Shown: in pieces, positions 1 to 7,191 of the stretch
Layout of the letters: every line of letters begins with the position of its first letter
Numbering within the stretch: the stretch's first letter is position 1
Assembly: GCA_029239545.1 (NCBI GenBank)
Contig: JARBUQ010000009.1
Span: 1 to 24,085 of the forward strand
DNA length: 24,085 nucleotides
Direction of reading: 5' to 3'
From: Paenibacillus sp.
GTDB lineage: Bacteria; Bacillota; Bacilli; Paenibacillales; NBRC-103111
The notes under the pieces: model-generated
Told to the model about the DNA's origin: nothing
What the model saw: the letters and a program-made list of their open reading frames with translations, nothing else
Database searches by the model: none
Position numbers and translations under genes: made by a program

Positions 1-275
1 CTCTCGCCGATTGGGCCATTGTACATTGTTCACTCATGGGGATGACCCGGAAATATTCGTGAAAAAACTACCAACATTGTTCGGGATCTAAGCAGTAACG
101 CAGAACCAAACTAATAACAAAGATGACTAACGGATTAGTTTACAACGACTTACTAATCGTAGCTGGGCGAGTATAACTGCTGGAAATAGTTTGTTTGTCT
201 TATTATTAGTTCAATTTGCTTAATTGGTCGTTTACTGCTACTAAATCCGCAAGAGCATAACTGTATCCAACGGCG
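1..275. other. Intergenic stretch, no supported gene
   Basis: No convincing gene is seen. One frame stays open from base 2 to a TAA at 89-91 and could be the last 29 codons of a gene entering from the left, but the other two plus frames are also open for 14-19 codons, so the call is not safe. From about 110 to 210 the DNA is AT-richer and holds four copies of the hexamer ACTAAT or its complement ATTAGT (110-115, 134-139, 152-157, 205-210). Their role is unknown. Confidence 0.5.
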
Positions 276-305
276 AAGAACCTCTGAACCCCTTCAGAGG
301 TTCTT
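276..305. repeat. Perfect 13-bp inverted repeat with CCCC loop
   Basis: AAGAACCTCTGAA (276-288) is followed by four C residues and then by its exact reverse complement (293-305). This would form a strong 13-bp hairpin in RNA from either strand. No run of T follows it on either strand, so it is not a textbook intrinsic terminator, although it could end or stabilise a transcript from the gene to the left. It lies about 50 bp before the tandem repeat array. Confidence 0.6.
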
Positions 306-352
306 GCACGCTCAGAGCAGCGTATGCGCCTATTCAACACCCACTCGGCCCC

Positions 353-815
353 TTTTTCTCGCGCACTCTGTGCCTTCAACTCGCTCTGCCCCATTTTTCC
401 CGCTCACCGTGCGCCTTCTCCTCGTTTGCACCGCCGCCTTTCCTCGTCCACTCTGCACCTCCAACTCGCTCTGCCACCTTTTTCTCGCGCACTCTGTGCC
501 TTCAACACGCTCCGCCCCATTTTTCCCGCTCACCGTGCGCCTTCTACTCGTTTGCACCGCCGCCTTTCCTCGTCCACTCTGCACCTCCAACTCGCTCTGC
601 CACCTTTTCTCGCACACTCTGTGCCTTCAACTCGCTCCGCCCCATTTTTCCCGCTCACCGTGCGCCTTCTACTCTTTTGCACCACCGCCTTTCCTCGTCC
701 ACTCTGCACCTCCAACTCACTCCGCCCTTTTTCCTCTCCCACCCCGCGCCTACGCGCTCAATTCGCCTCCACCCCGCGCCTTTTCCTCGCTGTTTCCGCG
801 CCTTTTTTCCGTGAT
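353..815. repeat. Nested tandem repeat array (126-bp unit built of ~42-bp sub-units)
   Basis: Three near-identical units start at about 361, 487 and 612, a period of 126, 125 and about 126 bp. Each unit itself consists of three diverged sub-units of 41-44 bp that start with CAC(T/C)CTG or CACCGTG, for example at 364, 405 and 449. After about 737 more degenerate copies continue (CACCCCGCGCC and similar) to about 815. The plus strand is strongly pyrimidine-rich. Because 42 and 126 are multiples of three, several reading frames stay open on both strands across the array. These are judged artefacts: no ribosome binding site precedes them and the predicted peptides are low complexity. Confidence 0.85.
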
Positions 816-881
816 ATCCACACATGCCCTTCCGCCGATGACATCCTGTCATAGAATGACTAAAAAACGTCTATAGACAGC

Positions 882-886
882 GGAGG
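882..886 (+). promoter_or_regulatory. Ribosome binding site deciding the start at 893
   Basis: GGAGG lies 3 nt before the ATG at 890 and 6 nt before the ATG at 893. The second spacing is more normal, so translation probably begins at 893. Confidence 0.6.
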
Positions 887-892
887 TGAATG

Positions 893-1705
893 ATGAGGAA
901 GCAAAGATCATCCCGAAAATCACTAATCAGGAAGCGACTGCGGCCTGTGATTACCGCTAACCGCAATTCAACCTCGCCAAAAGTGTCTGTCATCATTCCG
1001 GTTGTGAACGAACGAAGAACGATTGGTCCCATAATTGCCAACGCATTCAGGGTTCATCGCGATACGGAGGTCATAGTTGTGTCGAATGGATCTACAGACG
1101 GAACGAAACAAATTGCGGAGAGGATGGGTGCGAGGGTCATTGAATATCCCGAAGCCCTTGGCCATGATGTAGGTCGAAGTCTGGGGGCCAAGGAAGCGAA
1201 GGGCAGCATTATTCTGTTCCTTGATGGGGATATAGTCATTCAGCCGATCGCGCTTATTCCGTTCGTCAGAGCTGTGGAGAACGGAATCGACGTCGCCTTG
1301 AACAGCTACCAAGGTCCAACGAATAAAGTGAATGTGCACGGGGTCGTGCTGGCCAAACATGCACTTAATATCGCGCTTTCCCGTCCTGAGCTGAAGGGGT
1401 CTTCGTTAACTACAATCCCTCATGCGATGAGCAAAAAGGCGCTGGATCTGATCGGATACGAGCAATTGGTTGTACCGCCCAAGGCTCAGGCCATCGGTAT
1501 TATGCGCGGACTGGACATTCGCGCTGTGCATTATGTGGATGTTGGACGAACGAATCGTATACGCAAAAGAAAGAGGGGAGAAGGTGATCCTCTGGAATCG
1601 CTCATTGTCGGAGATCATCTTGAGGCCATACACTGGCTGACAAACTCGACTAATTCCCGGGGAAATCAGCCTGACCTTACAAGAGTCAGGAATGTGGTGA
1701 GGTGA
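893..1705 (+). CDS. Family 2 glycosyltransferase with short basic N-terminal tail
   Basis: Predicted GT-A fold inverting glycosyltransferase of 270 residues, expected to transfer a sugar from a nucleotide donor to a glycan or protein in the cytoplasm. The first ~22 residues are rich in Arg and Lys. The catalytic domain then begins with VSVIIPVVNE (from about residue 31), followed by SNGSTDGT and the metal-binding DGD at residues 111-113. There is no membrane segment. The block GHDVGRSLGAK before the DGD is shared with the next gene, so the two are paralogues. The start at 893 is preferred over the ATG at 890 because of ribosome binding site spacing. It is the first gene of a long plus-strand run, 4 nt from the next gene. 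Donor and acceptor cannot be told from sequence. Confidence 0.85.
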   Translation: MRKQRSSRKSLIRKRLRPVITANRNSTSPKVSVIIPVVNERRTIGPIIANAFRVHRDTEVIVVSNGSTDGTKQIAERMGARVIEYPEALGHDVGRSLGAKEAKGSIILFLDGDIVIQPIALIPFVRAVENGIDVALNSYQGPTNKVNVHGVVLAKHALNIALSRPELKGSSLTTIPHAMSKKALDLIGYEQLVVPPKAQAIGIMRGLDIRAVHYVDVGRTNRIRKRKRGEGDPLESLIVGDHLEAIHWLTNSTNSRGNQPDLTRVRNVVR

Positions 1706-1709
1706 AGGG

Positions 1710-2828
1710 ATGCTGAGGAGAAGAAGACGTTCCAAATGGACAATCAAACGCCGTACCTTTCGTCGACCAACTGTCCGTGGACGGCGAGGATCATCGAAGA
1801 AAAAGCTTCAGCGTATAGAGAAAACGGTCATAACGAGCAGTAAGCTGCCCCTGCAGAGTGCGTTTGAAGCTGGCCAGGAAACAGCAAGAACCGAGCCATT
1901 CCCTGGCGAGGCAGTCATGCCACTAGCGAGATGGATTCAGGAGCGCTTCCACATTTGGAGATCCGTGCATCGTGTATCTGTCCACCCATGGAGCTCGGGA
2001 ATAGCCGCAGCTCAAAAATTCGCAGAAGGCTATTGTAATGCTGCCGGCTTAGGACTCCTCGATTGCTTGTGGATGCCAACCGGCAAAACCGTTAGTGTCG
2101 TACTCACAGCAATGAATGAAGCTTCGACGATGGCGGCTGTGCTCGATCAGTTGGCCCGGCTGCCGATAGATGAGCTCATCATTGTTGTGAATGGTTCAAC
2201 TGATGGGACATTCGACCTTGCGCGTGCACGAACCAAAGCGATTATTGTCCACTACTCGGATGCTCTGGGGCATGATGTTGGCCGTGCCATTGGTGCTAAG
2301 CTTTCCAGATCAGAAATCGTGCTTTTCCTGGATGGAGATTTTCCTGTTACTGCTGAGCAATTAATGTTATTTGTAGATGCAATCGAACGCGGGGCAGATG
2401 TTGCATTGAACAATATTACTCCGTTTCTCGGACAATTCGGTCATCGGGATTCGGTTACAATGGTCAAGGAATTATTGAACAGAGGGCTGGGCAGACGAGA
2501 CCTAGAGTCGAATTCCCTCACTGCAGTCCCCCATGCATTATCCAAAAGAGCCATTGAAGTAATAGGATACAACAATCTGGCTGTACCGCCCAAAGCCCAT
2601 GCAATTGCGGTATCAAGAGGTCTTGACGTCGATTGCTCTGTAAGTGTGGATGTCATTGCCAAGAACAAAGTTCGCTACTCTAATACAGGCAGCCAAAACA
2701 GGGTGGCCGATCTCATTGTCGGCGATCATTTGGAAGCCTTGTCTATGCTGATGGCAGAAAAGGGCGCGCGGTTGGGAGAACCGGATCGCATCCGTAATCG
2801 AAGCTTGTTCGAGGGGATGAGAGCATGA
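1710..2828 (+). CDS. Family 2 glycosyltransferase with long basic N-terminal extension
   Basis: Predicted glycosyltransferase of 372 residues. The first ~45 residues are strongly basic (LRRRRRSKWTIKRR at the start), followed by a linker of about 80 residues with weak glycine-spaced pieces (FEAGQETA, FAEGYCNAAG). These may be a decayed form of the GX3 module seen in genes downstream. The GT-A domain starts near residue 129 (VSVVLTAMNE) and contains VNGSTDGT and FLDGDF near residue 207. It shares GHDVGRAIGAK, SLTAVPHALSKRA and AVPPKA(H/Q)AI with the preceding gene, indicating an old tandem duplication to which different N-termini are attached. A GGGATG-type site precedes the ATG weakly. The stop overlaps the next start by 4 bp (ATGA), so translation is probably coupled. 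The sugar specificity is unknown. Confidence 0.83.
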   Translation: MLRRRRRSKWTIKRRTFRRPTVRGRRGSSKKKLQRIEKTVITSSKLPLQSAFEAGQETARTEPFPGEAVMPLARWIQERFHIWRSVHRVSVHPWSSGIAAAQKFAEGYCNAAGLGLLDCLWMPTGKTVSVVLTAMNEASTMAAVLDQLARLPIDELIIVVNGSTDGTFDLARARTKAIIVHYSDALGHDVGRAIGAKLSRSEIVLFLDGDFPVTAEQLMLFVDAIERGADVALNNITPFLGQFGHRDSVTMVKELLNRGLGRRDLESNSLTAVPHALSKRAIEVIGYNNLAVPPKAHAIAVSRGLDVDCSVSVDVIAKNKVRYSNTGSQNRVADLIVGDHLEALSMLMAEKGARLGEPDRIRNRSLFEGMRA

Positions 2829-3562
2829 GCCTGACCAGTATTATTATTCCCACCCATAATGGTCTATCCCTGCTGACTGAGTGTATAGAAGCAATTCATA
2901 AGTTCACACCAGATCCCAATGAAATCATAGTGGTTGATAATGGCTCGACCGATGGAACGACGGAGTACTGCAAAGCGAATCACATCCGATTCATCTCCCT
3001 TCCTCAAAATCGCGGATTTCCAATTGCATGTAATTACGGCATGTTAATGGCAAGTGGAGACCAATTGCTGCTGCTTAACAATGATGTAGTCGTTTCACAT
3101 AACTGGCTTACGAATATGCTGACCTGCTTGCACAGCTCCACGAGTATCGGCATTGTCGGACCCGTAACCAATTATGTTAGCGGAAGGCAGAAAGTGGAGC
3201 TTGCCTACGATAATATGCAGGAGTTCCACTGGATGGCTCAATCGCTGAATTGCACGGATCCATCCAAATGGCAGGACGTCAAACGGTTGGTCGGTCTATG
3301 CTTTCTGTTCAAGCGAGAGCTGATGGATCGAATAGGACTGCTTGACGAACGGTTCTCGCCTGGCCATTACGAAGACGACGATTACTGCTACCGCTCCAGA
3401 CAAGAGGGATACCGGCTTATGATTGCGGGAGATGTGCTTGTGCACCATCACGGCAGCGCCAGCTTCAGAAAGCAAGGCCAGGAGGATCTGGATCGATTGG
3501 TGGAAACGAATTACCGCAAGTATATGGACAAATGGGGCGTAGATCCGCGTTCCTTTATGTGA
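2825..3562 (+). CDS. Family 2 glycosyltransferase (rhamnosyltransferase-like), no tail
   Basis: Compact GT-A glycosyltransferase of 245 residues that begins directly with the catalytic domain (SIIIPTHNG). Motifs seen are VVDNGSTDGT, LLNNDVV in the DXD position, and HYEDDDYCYR, the acidic motif typical of GT2 enzymes that act on polysaccharides and cell-surface glycans. It resembles the catalytic domain of the gene at 11500 closely (EIIVVDNGSTDGT, GPVTNY(V/I)SG, tail ending KWG). That gene is in effect this enzyme with an added N-terminal tail and C-terminal domain. Its ATG overlaps the stop of the upstream gene by 4 bp, with GAGGGGATGAGAGC as ribosome binding region. Rhamnose transfer is only a guess from the neighbouring RmlA/C/D genes. 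Confidence 0.85.
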   Translation: MSLTSIIIPTHNGLSLLTECIEAIHKFTPDPNEIIVVDNGSTDGTTEYCKANHIRFISLPQNRGFPIACNYGMLMASGDQLLLLNNDVVVSHNWLTNMLTCLHSSTSIGIVGPVTNYVSGRQKVELAYDNMQEFHWMAQSLNCTDPSKWQDVKRLVGLCFLFKRELMDRIGLLDERFSPGHYEDDDYCYRSRQEGYRLMIAGDVLVHHHGSASFRKQGQEDLDRLVETNYRKYMDKWGVDPRSFM

Positions 3563-3595
3563 GGATCATTCATGATTAGGAAGGAAGGTTATGCT

Positions 3596-4327
3596 GTGAA
3601 AGGTGTGCTGTTGGCAGGGGGGACCGGAAGCCGGTTGTACCCGATGACGAAAATCGTGAATAAGCATTTGCTTCCAGTCGGTAAATATCCCATGATCCAC
3701 TACGCCGTCCGACAATTCCAGCTAGCTGGAATCGAAGACGTACTTCTAATTATTGGAAAACATTCTGCTGGCCTATATATGGACTATCTGGGCAGCGGAA
3801 AGCAGCTGGGGGTCCGTCTGACTTACCGGATTCAAGAAGAGGCCGGGGGCATCGCTCAAGCTCTGCTGCTCTCTGAAGGGTTCATCCAGAGGAATGAAAA
3901 GTTTGTTGTGCTGCTGGGGGATAACTTATTCGAGGATTGCCTCACTGACGCTGTGGATCTGTTTGCGAAGCAGCAAGAAGGGGCCAGGGTTATGCTGAAG
4001 CAAGTATCAGACCCCCATCGCTATGGAGTACCCATTCTGCACAATGACAATATTTTATTCATCGAAGAGAAGCCATCCACCCCCAAGTCCAATTACTGTG
4101 TGACAGGTATTTATATGTACGACTCGCATGTATTTGACATCATCCGGCGCATTCGCCCTTCACATCGCGGGGAGATGGAGATTACAGATGTGAACAATAT
4201 ATACGCAACAGAAGGCAAGCTGACCTACGGCATCCTGCATGGCTGGTGGACCGATGCAGGGACGTTCCAATCCTTTCATGAAGCGGGTGCCAGGCTGCTG
4301 TCAGAGGATGAAGGTGATCGTCGATGA
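3596..4327 (+). CDS. rfbA: Glucose-1-phosphate thymidylyltransferase-like nucleotidyltransferase (short RmlA/SpsI type)
   Basis: Predicted to join a sugar-1-phosphate, probably glucose-1-phosphate, to dTTP, the first step towards dTDP-rhamnose. The signature KGVLLAGGTGSRLYPMTK lies at the N-terminus, followed by NKHLLPVG, LLGDN with the metal-binding Asp, IEEKP and the GIYMYD/HRGEMEITDVN region. At 243 residues it is shorter than the usual ~290-residue RmlA and matches the short SpsI-type enzymes of spore coat polysaccharide loci, which lack the C-terminal dimer extension. The frame is open from an ATG at 3572, but the GTG at 3596 is favoured: AGGAAGGAAGG (3578-3588) lies 7 nt upstream and the protein then starts at the usual family position. 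It overlaps the next gene by 4 bp. Confidence 0.88.
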   Translation: MKGVLLAGGTGSRLYPMTKIVNKHLLPVGKYPMIHYAVRQFQLAGIEDVLLIIGKHSAGLYMDYLGSGKQLGVRLTYRIQEEAGGIAQALLLSEGFIQRNEKFVVLLGDNLFEDCLTDAVDLFAKQQEGARVMLKQVSDPHRYGVPILHNDNILFIEEKPSTPKSNYCVTGIYMYDSHVFDIIRRIRPSHRGEMEITDVNNIYATEGKLTYGILHGWWTDAGTFQSFHEAGARLLSEDEGDRR

Positions 4328-5556
4328 CGGTCGATACGTCCAAGTCATACGACTATGTCATCATTGGGGCTGGCATCATAGGCCTAACGATCGCTAGAGA
4401 ACTGAAGCACCGCGAACCGGGCAGCCACATCGTGATTCTGGAGAAGGAGAACCGACCAGCCAGTCACGCGAGTGGACGCAATAGCGGTGTTCTCCATGCA
4501 GGCTTCTATTATACGGCGAACAGCCTGAAAGCTCAGTTCGCAAAAGAAGGCAACCGGTTGCTGCGGGCCTACTGCGAAGAGCATGGCCTTGCGATGAACC
4601 GCTGCGGAAAATTGATAGTAGCTGCGAATGAAGAGGAGCTTGACGGATTGGAAGAGCTGAAACGCCGAGGAGAGGTTAACGGCGTGGAGCTTGTATGGCT
4701 GAGCGAAGAGGAAGCGGCAGTTGTTGATCCGAATGCGAGGACTTATCGCAGAGCGTTGTTCTCCCCAACCACCGTTACGGTTGATCCCTTGCAGGTATGT
4801 GAGGCTCTAAGAAGAGAGAATGAGGAGAAGGGAGTGGAATTTGTTTTCAACTGCCCTTATTCGGACTATAAAGACGGGAAGGTTCGTGCAGGAAATCGCT
4901 CCTTTCCATGCCGATATTTGATCAATGCAGCCGGACTGTATGCAGATCAAATTGCACACCCGCTTGGGTTCGGTCGCCAGTATACGATCATTCCGTTCAA
5001 GGGCATTTATTTGAAATATGCCAAGAACAAGACGGACATTCGCACTAACATTTATCCGGTACCGAACTTGGGCAATCCTTTCCTTGGGGTTCATTTCACC
5101 AAAACGGTGGATGGCAGCATCAAGATCGGACCAACAGCGATCCCTGCCTTATGGCGCGAGAATTATAGCGGACTCAGCCGGTTCAAGCTTGGGGAGTTCT
5201 TATCCATTCTCTATTACGAGTCCCTGTTGTTTCTGACCAATTCATTCGGCTTCCGTCGGCTGGCGTGGCAAGAGATGAAGAAATATATCAAGTCCAATTT
5301 CATTCGGCTATCTATGAAGCTGTCTCGGGGCATCGATCCGAATGGGTTCGGGGAATTCGGCAAGCCGGGTATACGAGCGCAATTGTTGAATAAACAAACA
5401 CTGGAACTGGTACAGGATTTCGTTATTGAAGGCGATCGTCGTTCCGTGCATGTGTTGAATGCCGTTTCTCCCGCCTTCACATGCTCCATGCCGTTCGCGG
5501 CCTATGTGGTTGACTTCATTGCCGAACAACGTCAAGCAGGAGGGATGGAATCGTGA
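4324..5556 (+). CDS. lhgO: L-2-hydroxyglutarate oxidase-like FAD-dependent oxidoreductase
   Basis: Flavoprotein of the DAO superfamily, 410 residues. An FAD-binding Rossmann motif is at residues ~12-40 (VIIGAGIIGLTIAREL, ending in ILEKE), followed by SGRNSGVLHAGFYY, the characteristic segment of L-2-hydroxyglutarate oxidases (LhgO/YgaF). Further family landmarks are INAAGLYAD, IPFKGIYLKY, PVPNLGNPFLGVHFT and the C-terminal NAVSPAFTCSMPFA. Family members oxidise L-2-hydroxyglutarate to 2-oxoglutarate and pass electrons to the quinone pool. Its place inside a nucleotide-sugar operon, with 4-bp overlaps on both sides (ATGA, GTGA), suggests a role in making or modifying a sugar or an acyl side group instead. 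That role is an inference and the true substrate is unknown. The ribosome binding site is AAGGTGATC just upstream. Confidence 0.85.
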   Translation: MTVDTSKSYDYVIIGAGIIGLTIARELKHREPGSHIVILEKENRPASHASGRNSGVLHAGFYYTANSLKAQFAKEGNRLLRAYCEEHGLAMNRCGKLIVAANEEELDGLEELKRRGEVNGVELVWLSEEEAAVVDPNARTYRRALFSPTTVTVDPLQVCEALRRENEEKGVEFVFNCPYSDYKDGKVRAGNRSFPCRYLINAAGLYADQIAHPLGFGRQYTIIPFKGIYLKYAKNKTDIRTNIYPVPNLGNPFLGVHFTKTVDGSIKIGPTAIPALWRENYSGLSRFKLGEFLSILYYESLLFLTNSFGFRRLAWQEMKKYIKSNFIRLSMKLSRGIDPNGFGEFGKPGIRAQLLNKQTLELVQDFVIEGDRRSVHVLNAVSPAFTCSMPFAAYVVDFIAEQRQAGGMES

Positions 5557-6098
5557 GATTGATCGAGTCCAAAATTAATGGTGCAGTCATTCTGGAGCCG
5601 GAGGTATACGGTGACCACAGGGGATACTTCATGGAGAGCTATAACCTGAACAGGATGCAAGGTCTTGGGCTGAGCTATGATTTCATACAGGATAATCAAT
5701 CCTTATCGGTTATGCCCGGCGTAATTCGGGGCTTGCATTATCAATTGAATCCGAAGGCTCAGACGAAGCTGGTGCGTGTGCTGACAGGAGTCATTTATGA
5801 CGTTATCGTTGATATCCGCAGCCAGTCTCCAACTTACGGTCAATGGGCAGGCTTCCTGTTAAGTGAGTTTAACAAGCGTCAGCTTCTGGTTCCTCCGGGT
5901 ATGGCTCATGGCTTTTGTACGCTTACTCCGAATACGCAGGTGTTGTACAAAGTCGATCAGTACTATTCGGCGGAGCATGATAGAGGGCTTTTATGGAACG
6001 ACCCTGATCTGGGCATTGAGTGGCCGGTCAGTAGTCCCATTTTGTCGGATAAGGATAAGATTCAACCACGGTTAAAAGAATTGGCAACTGATTTTTAG
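5553..6098 (+). CDS. rfbC: dTDP-4-dehydrorhamnose 3,5-epimerase (RmlC/SpsL-like)
   Basis: Cupin-fold epimerase of 181 residues, the usual length of RmlC. It inverts C3 and C5 of dTDP-4-keto-6-deoxyglucose in dTDP-L-rhamnose synthesis. Visible family features are GDHRGYFMESYN, DNQSLS, VIRGLHYQ with the catalytic-base His at residue 62, the VRVLTG/VIVDIR strand pair, PPGMAHGFCTL, and YKVDQYYSAEHDRGLLWNDP followed by GIEWP. The start is the GTG at 5553, which overlaps the upstream stop by 4 bp (GTGA), with GGAGGGATGGAATC as ribosome binding region. It is in the same operon as the RmlA-like and RmlD-like genes. A related 3- or 5-epimerase acting on another 4-keto sugar remains possible. Confidence 0.92.
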   Translation: MRLIESKINGAVILEPEVYGDHRGYFMESYNLNRMQGLGLSYDFIQDNQSLSVMPGVIRGLHYQLNPKAQTKLVRVLTGVIYDVIVDIRSQSPTYGQWAGFLLSEFNKRQLLVPPGMAHGFCTLTPNTQVLYKVDQYYSAEHDRGLLWNDPDLGIEWPVSSPILSDKDKIQPRLKELATDF

Positions 6099-6141
6099 CG
6101 AAGACAGTAAGCAAACCCAACTTGAAGGGAAGTGGCGATTT

Positions 6142-7191
6142 ATGAAAACCGTACTCGTTACGGGGGCCGGAGGTTACATTGGCAGTGTGCTCGTGCCGAA
6201 GCTGCTCGCTCGGGGATACCGGGTAAAGGCGCTTGATCGATTCTTCTTCGGAACCGATAAGCTTGCAGCCCACCCTCAGCTGCAGTTGATCCGGGAGGAT
6301 AGCAGGCGGGTTGCTCCGGATGTATTGACTGGAGTAAACGCGGTCATTGATCTTGTAGCAATCTCCAATGATCCGAGCGGTGAGATGTTCGGTGCCGCCA
6401 CCTATGAGATCAATCATGTTTCCCGTGTGAGAATGGCACAGATGGCTAAGAAAGCCGGCGTCGACCGCTACATCCTTCCTTCTTCCTGCAGCTTGTACGG
6501 TTTCGTGGATGCGAATGTTATCGTGGATGAGCTGTCAGCTACGAATCCTTTATCAACCTATGCAAAAGCGAATGAGCTGGCTGAGCTGGGTGTTCTACCA
6601 CTAGCAGATGAAGGCTTCACAGTAGTAGTTATGCGCCAAGCGACCGTATACGGATATTCGCCAAGAATGCGCTTTGACCTGGCGATTAACGGAATGACGC
6701 TTGGAGCATGGAAGAACGGAGTAATTCCACTTATGAAGGACGGCACCCAGTGGCGCCCTATGGTTCATGTTCAGGATACGACAGACGTCATGCTGCTACT
6801 GCTTGAAGCAGACGCGAATCAAATTAATGGGCAAATTCTCAATGTTGGCTCCAACCGCAACAATTATCAGCTTGGACCGCTTGGAGATGAGATCGCAAAT
6901 GCTCTTCCCAAGGAAGTCACGATTCAGTGGTACGGTGATCCTGATCACCGCTCCTACAGGGTGAGCTTCGACAAGATTGAAGCTGTACTTGGATGGAGCG
7001 CGCAATGGACGGCAGCCAGAGGAGCACTCGAAATATATGAAGCATTGGAAGCCGGGCATATCTCAAGCATGGAACAAACGATTACGCTTAATTGGTATCG
7101 CGAGCTTATGAAGTGGCATAAGATCGTCCGGGAAGCAGAATTGTACGGGGGCATGTTTGATATTCAGGACTCGACGGGTGACAGCCGATGA
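6142..7191 (+). CDS. NAD-dependent epimerase/dehydratase (extended SDR)
   Basis: Nucleotide-sugar-modifying SDR enzyme of 349 residues. The NAD(P)-binding motif VTGAGGYIGS is at residues ~6-15. The active-site pair is in STYAKANELAE (Tyr and Lys spaced YxxxK), preceded by LPSSCSLYG. RWRPMVHVQD-like sequence (QWRPMVHVQD) matches the usual RDWxHVxD position of sugar epimerases. The reaction is not settled. It is not a clear RmlB: the TDEVYG block of dTDP-glucose 4,6-dehydratases is missing. Given its position between RmlC and RmlD it may act on a dTDP-linked 4-keto sugar. GAAGGGAAGTGG precedes the ATG, and its stop overlaps the next start by 4 bp. Confidence 0.82.
   Translation: MKTVLVTGAGGYIGSVLVPKLLARGYRVKALDRFFFGTDKLAAHPQLQLIREDSRRVAPDVLTGVNAVIDLVAISNDPSGEMFGAATYEINHVSRVRMAQMAKKAGVDRYILPSSCSLYGFVDANVIVDELSATNPLSTYAKANELAELGVLPLADEGFTVVVMRQATVYGYSPRMRFDLAINGMTLGAWKNGVIPLMKDGTQWRPMVHVQDTTDVMLLLLEADANQINGQILNVGSNRNNYQLGPLGDEIANALPKEVTIQWYGDPDHRSYRVSFDKIEAVLGWSAQWTAARGALEIYEALEAGHISSMEQTITLNWYRELMKWHKIVREAELYGGMFDIQDSTGDSR

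Noticed and set aside
2..91. 29 open codons ending in TAA, possible end of an upstream gene
   Set aside because: Too short to judge, and other frames are open too; not enough to call a partial gene.
206..394. Minus-strand frame of 62 codons
   Set aside because: It runs through the hairpin and into the repeat array, with no family resemblance.
848..864. CATAGAATG with a GTCAT-AGA-ATGAC inverted repeat as a sporulation promoter for the first gene
   Set aside because: The -10 match to CATANNNTA is imperfect and no AC lies 15-17 nt upstream; left out as a feature.
304..876. Long open frames on both strands over the tandem repeat, up to 190 codons
   Set aside because: They arise because the repeat length is a multiple of three. 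They lack ribosome binding sites, overlap each other in several frames, and give repetitive peptides.
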